A DNA stretch of 64,000 bases from contig CM073886.1 in assembly GCA_037176705.1 (NCBI GenBank), forward strand, positions 17,568,501 through 17,632,500, written 5' to 3'. The notes under the pieces were generated by a model. It was given only the letters and a program-made list of their open reading frames with translations. It was not told where the DNA came from and did no database searches. Origin of the DNA: Molossus alvarezi. Lineage: Eukaryota; Chordata; Mammalia; Chiroptera; Molossidae. This document shows positions 57,141 to 64,000 of the stretch, one piece after another (position 1 is the first letter of the stretch; every line of letters starts with the position of its first letter). A program made the translations under genes and the position numbers.

Positions 57141-58991
57141 TTACGTTATTCCGAACACAGATGTGTATTTCAATGCATGTCTCCTCAAAGTGGGAAATTC
57201 ATCATGGCTTAGGTAAAGTTTATAGAACTCAAGCAGTGGGAGGTGATTGTACCTAGCTCTCAGCTCATCATTGCTTTGCAGCTGAATGATTTCATGTTGT
57301 AGGTTACCGGGCACATCAGCTGGTTCCACAGTGAACCATGTAGCAAAGATGTTCAATTCCATTTGTTTACTTTTCACATCCTTGAATCTTTCATTAAATG
57401 CCTCAATTAGTTTTGCACATTCACCAGCATATTCAAGTGTCCTAGGAGGCTTTTGTCGGTCCAGAGTGGGGAAATGCACTGTGTTATTCCTTTCGAGTTG
57501 CACTTTCCACAGCCTTAATTTAGCTTCAAATGATTTCACATTTGAAAGGGAGCCGAGCAGCTGGTTGGGCCCTGCAGCTTGACGTTCAGCTCTGAGAGGT
57601 ACTTGGTAATGTCCACCATGAACACTAAATCACACAGCTGCTTGCTATTATTGAGTTCCCTGACAGGTTTCCCCTTCAGCTCCATGAACTGCTTGACTTT
57701 ATCCTGCAGTTTGTAAAACCTCATGAGCATGTACCTGCGACTCAGCCACCATACTTCAAAGTGATAAACAAGATCACTGTACTCAGAGTCAAGACCATTC
57801 AGTAACTTCTTACACTGGCGGCTGTTAAACCCTCTGCTTTTGACAAAATGTATGCATGACCATACTGTTGACATCACATTGTTGAGCTCCAATGACTGTA
57901 CACAGAGACTTTCTTGGTATATGATGCAGTGGCATATAATAAAATCACTTGGATCAAGACAGATGATTCAGTTCTTTCTTGACAAATGCCATTAACCCTT
58001 TTTGTGAACCAGTCATGGCTGGGGCTCCATCGGTAGGAAGGCCACTTTTCAAATGTTAGCTCAAGGTTTTCCATTGATAAAACAAGTCTCTCAAACAAGT
58101 CCTCACCTCCTGTGGTACACCATGCATGGCTTCTAGTGACAGCGGTTCCTCTCACATGTAAAACTTCAGTTCTCCCACGAACATAAACAGCAAGTTGGGC
58201 CATATTTGTTATGTCCAGTGTCTTGTCACAAGCCAGAGAGAAAAACTGGAAATCTCCTGCAGAATCCTTCAGTGTTTTTTCAATACCTTCTGCTAAGTCA
58301 GGAATCTGATCTGAGACGGTTCTCGGAGACAGACTAACACTGAAACAATTTCACTTTGTCTGGTGCTAACACTCCGTAGCAGCCACCACGCGCTCTTTCA
58401 CCAACTCTCCTCTGCGTGAGGTCTCAGCTTCTCTGCCATTAGCTCGCTCACTACATGTCTCTGTCCCAACAAGGCCTAGTGAAAGCGGCTTGTTGTGATT
58501 CCAAACTCCGCTGAAGAGCACTGATTTTATCCAAACACATTTGGCCTCTCAATTCACTGAGTTTAGCATGTTTTGAGCTGTAATGACGCTCCAGATTGGC
58601 TTTGTCATTACTGCTAATGCATCGCCACAAACTAGGCACATGGGTTTGCCTCTGACTTCAACAAAAACATCATTTGTCCATTTCTCTTGGAAAGATCGAC
58701 ATTCTGCATCCACTTTTCTTTTCTGTTTTTTATCCTCATCCGAGGACATTTTTCCATTTTTTGTCAGGGAAGGAGGGAGGGAGAGAAAGAGAGCGCGCGC
58801 GAGAGAGAGACGTGAAAGGGACACATTGAGTGGCTGCCACCCGCACGACCAACCAGGGCTGGGGACAAATTGCAACCGAGGTACGTGCCCTTAGCGGGAA
58901 CCGAACCCGGGTCTCTCTGGACCACAGGCTGACGCTCTAACCACTGAGCCAAACTGGCCAGGGCCACTTTTCTTTTCTTTGTAGTCTCCAT
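57141..58991 (-). pseudogene. hAT transposase (GTF2IRD2/Charlie8-like), broken
   Basis: The reading starts METTKKRKV at 58991, is interrupted by a Ves SINE, then resumes with VDAECRSFQEKWTNDVFVEV and a zinc-finger-like CLVCGDALAV...RHYSSKHAKL (BED-type C2H2). Further on are TDGAPAMTGSQKGLMAFVKK (the DGAPAMTG catalytic-region signature of this group), a Leu/Lys-rich middle and a C-terminus like ELRARYNHLPLLEFYKLYLS then HDEFPTLRRHALKYTSVFGI. Frameshifts occur near 57540, 57880 and 58200-58450. The match to the transposase-derived part of human GTF2IRD2 is from memory. No intact protein can be made and nothing suggests domestication. Confidence 0.85.
58725..58963 (-). repeat. Ves SINE, antisense, inside the hAT transposase, exact TSD
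   Basis: It runs from TTATCCTCATCCGAGGACAT to GAGCCAAACTGGCCAGGG. The 15-bp duplication CCACTTTTCTTTTCT is identical at 58710-58724 and 58964-58978. The insertion falls between codons for KRKV and its duplicate, so the SINE is younger than the transposon. Confidence 0.95.
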
Positions 58992-59703
58992 CTGTGGGAT
59001 ATTACACCATATAAATTTCAGTAAGTATCCAGCGTGTGTGTCACCAGTGACACGATATTTTACTTTGATCGCTCTTCTAGTCCTGCATCTTGGATTTAGA
59101 ACATATCCAACATTTATATCATGGACTCTTGAGGTCTTTTCTGTGTATTTTAATTTCCTTAATCTTCATCTGAGATTCAGTTTTTGCTGGGATTGTTGAT
59201 GGTGGACGTGGATAGAGGTTGGTTTGGAGTTATCATCCAAGTCGACAAGGAAGTCGACAACATCCTGTCAATCATCGGAGGCAAGGTCATCAACGTGGGT
59301 CATCTCATCACATCTCGTCTCATCATCACCAGGTCGCCGTAGTTTCCCACAGCGTGTTAACACTTTCACGGCGTGTACACTCCCAGCCTGCCTGGCTGAC
59401 TGTCCTCTGGGGCACCGCATACAGGCAGATGGGCCGCGGGCAGCCAATGAGAAGCACATGTGTCTGTCCCCTCATGTACGCGTATGTGTCCTCTCTGCTC
59501 TGCAATGGACGTTCCTTGCTTGTCCCTTAAACTTTACATTATTATTATGATTCACTTAATGTAAATTTATGTTGCTATGAAAAAAGCTCCTAGATTTATT
59601 GAATTTTGAGTCCTGCCTGTGGTTGGCTTGGCGGGGCCAGACCAAGTGATTTTGCAGGCCTCATAAAACCCTGGGCCGGACGTTCCCCACCCCTGTTCTA
59701 GAC

Positions 59704-61340
59704 AGAAGTCCCACTTCCCCCTTTTGCAGGTGGTTCTGGGGGGCAAATTCTTGGAGGAAACACACACACTCTTTGTAAGGATGCAAATATTTTCTTGAAT
59801 GGAAAGCTGATAAGGTGGGATATTTTGAATAACCAGTTAAAAAAATTCTCTCTCCTTTAGCCTTTCCCCTATTCAAACATCCGGACTTCTGTCCTCCATG
59901 CTTCAAGGACAAGATGCCATGCGAGAAAGTGTAGAAAGCAGAGACTCCTCTGCTTTTGGAGTTTCATAAGCTTGGTTCCTTATGAGAGCCATAGGGGAGT
60001 TGGGGTGCAAAGAAAGGTTTTGGGGGACACAGGTGAGTAAGATCGAAGCTCCCCAGTCTGATGCTCTGAGCTATCAGAGAAAAAAAGCAGAGGCCGAAGG
60101 ATCCCCAGCAAAGCGACTCTTTGTCCTTCTCCCTAGTAGAACTACAGAGAAACAGAAATAAGCCCCGCAAAAGGTCTGTGGGATTTGGGAGCACAAGGGA
60201 TGTGAGCCCGTGTCATGGGACAAGCCCCGGAAAGACCATGGAGACACACAAGTGTCTCCTTGCCACCATCCCCACTGCCTGGCCCAATGGAGAGGCTCAA
60301 ACAGAGATCGCGAATGAAAAAATGCATGCAATGGCAGCCCTCTAAACACCCTCCAGGAAGACCTTCTTCACCAGCAGCAGGGAAACTGATGAGGGTCATG
60401 GGATGCTGGCTCCAATGCAGGCTGAGATATCTGCACACCTGGCAGCCCCAAAGCACCAGGAGGCCCTGCTGCCCAGATGTGGACTGTGCCCTGGGTGGCC
60501 CAGGGTTCGGACCTGGGCAGCCAAGTCAGCTCTGTTTCAGTGGGCTCGCTCCTGGGCCCTGCGCCTGGGGCATGGCCCCTCCAGCCTTGTTCCCTGCCTG
60601 GGACCACCTGGCCCTGATTCCTTGGACTCTGTCTGGGATGCTTGGAGGGGTGGCCATGTGGCTTCTCAGCCCCGAGCCCTTGTCAGAGCTGGGTCACCCC
60701 ACTTCTCAGCCGAGATGCAGCAGCGTGGTGGCTCCCTGTCACCTCCTCTCTCTCGCGTTAAATTGCTCAGAGGTGTTCTTCAGAACACTAGTGAATTAGG
60801 TGTTGGGCTAAGAGAGCCTCTTTTATCATAGTGTGTGTCAGGCTGACCCCCTGGAATCTGATGAGGTCTTTGGGTGCTGGCAGCACCAATTTTTATCCAT
60901 TACTTTTTCTATTACAGATGATTCTTTTCCACATTGGAGTCAGACAGAGGTCGGCTTGAGCCCGGCTCATGAGAACAAATACCAGCGGTTTTGCTGGGTC
61001 TGTGGTGGCCTCTCTTTCATTGATACAGCATATTCAGCATATATACTCATTGCCTGGAAGCTCTGAGGATGGGCACCGTTCAGAGGGATTTGGAATGATT
61101 ACTTAATTAAACCAAAGATACCAGAGGGCTGTAGTGATGCGGGAGGGTGGGGACTGAGACCCATCGTCTGGACTGTTCAGGGCAGTTAGAACCCTGCGCC
61201 TGCCCCAGGGGAGATTCGTATATTCTGTGAGCCTCGGATATCTCACCAGTAAAGAGGGTAACTTTCCTGACCTCACATCACTGTTATGAGCATTGAAGGA
61301 CATGATGATGGTGGTACCTGCTGGGCATTTTCTTAATCCA
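59704..61340. other. Unassigned stretch including a 194-codon open frame
   Basis: The block at 60215-60830 is GC-rich and has overlapping open frames of 194 and 142 codons on the + strand. They lack splice sites, a Kozak context I would trust or any known domain. I do not call a gene. Confidence 0.35.
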
Positions 61341-61356
61341 GGTACAGGGCTCCACC

Positions 61357-61580
61357 AGTAATGGAGTGGTTTTTCAGCAGGGGCATTGGGCAATGTCTGG
61401 AGACATGTTTGGTTGCCACAATGGGAGGAGGGAGTGATTCTGGCAGCTGGGGGGTGGGGGGTGGGGTGGAGGCTGCCCAACATCCCGTAGTGCCCAGGAC
61501 AGCCCCACCATGGAATGAGCTGGTCCCAAATGTCCGTAAAGAAACCTGTTTTAAAGTTGAAGCAGAGTGAATCCCGCTCA
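61357..61580 (+). repeat. MER20-like hAT-type remnant
   Basis: It reads GGGCATTGGGCAATGTCTGG, GTTTGGTTGCCACAATGGGA, CCAACATCCCGTAGTGCCC and AGGACAGCCCCACCATGG, with a G-rich expansion in the middle. Confidence 0.65.
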
Positions 61581-63500
61581 GCAAATGGAAGGTCTGGTTA
61601 TAAATAGGGGGTTACAGAAACATGCCTTTCCACAATGGGTGAATTAAAAAGAGTTTTTGGTGTTATAGCACTTTGTTTTTTATGGTCTATATGTTCCCAG
61701 GGTCCAAGATCTAAAAGGTACACAGGGAATACAGTTTAAAGCCTCCCTCCCACTCTGCCCCTTCCCTGGAGGAACTGGTGTTAGCAATTTCATTTATTTA
61801 TCCAGAGGTCCTCTAGGCATCAAGAAGCAATTGCATGTGCCTATATCCACATATGTATTATATGCCCATATATATGCATGCTACACACATGCTTTGCATC
61901 TCGATTTTGTTACTTAATCCATCTTGGGGATAGCTTTTTATTGGGCACCAAGACCTTCCTCATTTTTTCCTTTGAAAGGTGACAGAGTATGCCCTTCTAT
62001 GGATATATTTTTTCCAGCCATTTCCCTCTGGATAGATATTTTCTTTTGTGGTTACAGACGCGAATGCCCTGAATAACGCTGTAAGTACATGGTTTTCCAC
62101 TGCACGGATACATATCTGTAGGACCAAGTCCTACCAGTGCGACTGCCACGTGAGAAAGTCCCTGCATTCGGGTCTGTGTCGGGAGTTGCTCAATGACCCT
62201 TCATTGGAGCTGTTCCATTTCCGTTCCCCACTGGCAGTGAGCGTGGGAGAGGAGTTGGGTGATTTTGTAGTTTCAAAAATTTGCTCTTGCTGTTTATATC
62301 TCCTCATCACCGCCCTCTGGGAACACATAAATAGTGGGCGAGCCTCATGATGTTTAGGACTCGCGGTATTCTCAGGGTCCAGGGACCCACCTTCTGCCCA
62401 GGGAGATCTCTTCAGTGTGATGAAGTTGAGGCCGCCAGGAAGTGGTATTTACTTTCTCCAGAAAAGGGCTATTTAGTTCCTGCTTCCTGGTGCTAACAGT
62501 TCCCAAAGGACCAGCCTCTCAGAGTTTACATGTAGGAAAATCTCTCTCAGCAAGTCTTCCTCTGCGTGGTTGTTCAGCTTTATTTGGTAAGTTTCTGACT
62601 TGAGGGCCCCTTTGAGAGTCTGATGAAAATAATAAGACCCTCTGCCCCCAAATTGGCACCAGAAGTTCCTGGAGCTGCTCTTGGACCCCCGGGGAGTGGC
62701 TCGCAGAATGGGGGTGAGGCTCATCCTCCCCTCCCTGCCCTGTGAGAGAGGTCTGGGGATTCCCAGCTCAGAACTGGGCAGAACCAGCCAGAACTGGTTC
62801 CAGGCCTGGCTCCTCCCTTCCCCACTTCCTGGCCGAGTGACTGGGCAGCTACTCAGCTTTAGTTTTCTCATCTGTGGGATGGGACAGCACTGCTTTGCAG
62901 GACTGTGTTAGAGACAGGAAGGCAAAGCACCTAGCACAGTGCCCGACAGCAGCCCGTGCTGGAGAAACGGAAGCTGTTGTTCTTACACTGGATTCCTTTG
63001 CAACGGGGACTCTGGGACAACCGTGTTCCTTCTTGTCACAGAGACCTCGGACATGCTGTTTCTTCTGCTCGGAACACTTTTCCTTCCTCTTGTCATTCGA
63101 GGTCTCGTCCACTTGCAGCTCAGCGGCTCCATCTCAGAGACCCCTTTCCTGCCTCTCCAGTTTCAAATCACCCCACTCTTGCCGTCTCTTGGAGAAACCC
63201 TCCTCCTCCTTCTTGGTGCGTCTCCCAGGGGTAATGAGATCGTTTAGTGTGTGCTTGTCTGATGTCTGTCTGCCCCAGCAGACATCACGCTCAGGGGATC
63301 TGGGGAGACCAGCACGGCAAGGGTGCTGAGCCAGGTAGGGCTGAGTGAAGACACAGGTAGGAGGCCTCTGAGATATGGGGGGAAGCGCTCGAGGGGCAGA
63401 GGGAGGAGAGAGGCCAGGAAAGACCAGAGGCCGGGACCCGGGACCTTCCGGGCCACAGAAAGACAAAATTACATTCTCTTCAAAGAGCAATGGTGTCCCT
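61581..63500. other. Unassigned stretch with probable MIR fragment
   Basis: A MIR-like sense fragment is at 62840-62990 (CTTTAGTTTTCTCATCTGTG). The segment 61640-62050 looks like an old L1 3' end but is too diverged to call. No exon is recognised, and overlapping open frames at 62.9-63.5 kb have no known domain. Confidence 0.4.
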
Positions 63501-63518
63501 TTATTTTTGTTATTTTTA

Positions 63519-63768
63519 AAATCCTCACCCAAGGATATTTTTTTTTCTATTTATCTTTAGATGGAGTGGGAGGAAGAGAGAGAGAGAGAGGGAGAGAGAG
63601 AGAGAAACATCCATGTGAGAGGGACACATCGACTGGCTGCCTCCCGCATGACCTCGACCAGGGCCAGGGATGAACCGCAACCGAGGTCTGTGACCTTGAC
63701 CGGAATCAAACCCACGACTCTTTGATCCTTGGGTCGATGCTCTAACCGCTGAGCAAACTGGCCAGGGC
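63519..63768 (-). repeat. Ves SINE, antisense, with exact TSD
   Basis: It runs from AATCCTCACCCAAGGATATT to CTGAGCAAACTGGCCAGGGC. The 14-bp duplication GCAATGGTGTCCCT is identical at 63487-63500 and 63769-63782. Confidence 0.93.
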
Positions 63769-64000
63769 GCAATGGTGTCCCTGTAACTCACCAGTATTAA
63801 GCAGGGGAGTTGCCTGATATAATTGAGTTATTTAAACTTTAAGGTTTTATTATTTTATAAAATTCTTTTAATGATGTACTTAGAAAAAAATCACTAGCCA
63901 CTGTGTGAAAGGCAGGGTGGAGGGCGGGGTGGGCCTGGGAGTATGAAGATCCCTTCGGAGGCTGCAGTCCTCATCTGGTCTGGATTCTGTCTGTAGGTCA

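Larger units (their letters stand above)
56855..59695 (-). mobile_element. Complete hAT-family DNA transposon with TIRs and 8-bp TSD
   Basis: The ends are inverted repeats of the form CAGGGGTGRGGAAC (left end read on +, right end read on -). The 8-bp target duplication is TCCTAGAC at 56847-56854 and TTCTAGAC at 59696-59703, one mismatch. The element is 2,841 bp, including a 254-bp SINE insertion with its duplicated site. On the - strand it carries a degraded transposase at 57141-58991. The TSD length, TIR and the BED-finger transposase place it in the hAT superfamily. hAT families active within the last tens of millions of years are known from vesper bats, and this may be one of them. Confidence 0.9.

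Noticed and set aside
57141..58991. A host gene derived from a hAT transposase
   Set aside because: Frameshifts, a SINE within the frame and intact TIR/TSD show a plain dead transposon copy.
60215..60831. Overlapping open frames of 194 and 142 codons on the + strand
   Set aside because: The region is GC-rich with no recognisable domain, two frames are open at once, and I see no splice or poly(A) context.
1..64000. CRISPR arrays, bacterial operons, riboswitches or phage-like modules
   Set aside because: The genes are spliced and the repeats are mammalian SINE, LINE, LTR and DNA elements, so such features are not expected and none was seen.

Overview
This is a mammalian chromosome segment, almost certainly from a vesper bat. 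The evidence is the roughly 27 copies of the tRNA-derived Ves SINE (the 'CCTGGCCGGTTTGGCTCAG' head and 'AATCCTCACC' tail in antisense copies), several with intact target-site duplications (TSDs). The genes are split by introns with GT/AG junctions, there is one CpG island, and old mammalian repeats (MIR, L2, MER5/MER20-like, MaLR LTR-like and L1) fill the spaces. Nothing bacterial or viral in organisation is present.

Layout. At 1-4.3 kb, on the + strand, are the last three coding exons and 3'UTR of ALG1 (dolichol-linked beta-1,4-mannosyltransferase). Convergent to it, on the - strand, is EEF2KMT (FAM86A, eEF2 lysine methyltransferase). I resolved seven coding exons, from the ATG in a CpG island at 21.65 kb down to 7.36 kb. 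The short last coding exon known in other mammals was not found. From 23.4 to 45.4 kb, also on the - strand, lies a second gene of the ecto-phosphodiesterase family, most like ENPP7 (alkaline sphingomyelinase). Five exons are resolved. The N-terminal exon, with signal peptide and catalytic nucleophile, is not in view and probably lies beyond 64 kb. The introns of this gene hold a nearly full-length but dead L1 (30.2-36.1 kb) and a truncated L1 inserted just beyond a splice donor.

From 45.5 to 64 kb I see no exon I can name. It holds old L1, MIR, MaLR-like, MER5/MER20-like and Ves copies. At 56.86-59.70 kb there is a complete 2.84 kb hAT DNA transposon with terminal inverted repeats (TIRs) and an 8-bp TSD. 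It carries a broken BED-finger transposase, itself interrupted by a younger Ves SINE.

The genes are housekeeping or enzyme genes with separate jobs: N-glycan precursor synthesis in the ER, eEF2 methylation in the cytosol, and cell-surface phosphodiester or phospholipid hydrolysis. They share a neighbourhood rather than a pathway. The most interesting points are the ENPP7-like paralogue next to EEF2KMT, its two possible C-termini and a possible membrane-free isoform, and the layered hAT/SINE insertion. I found no convincing undescribed multi-gene system.
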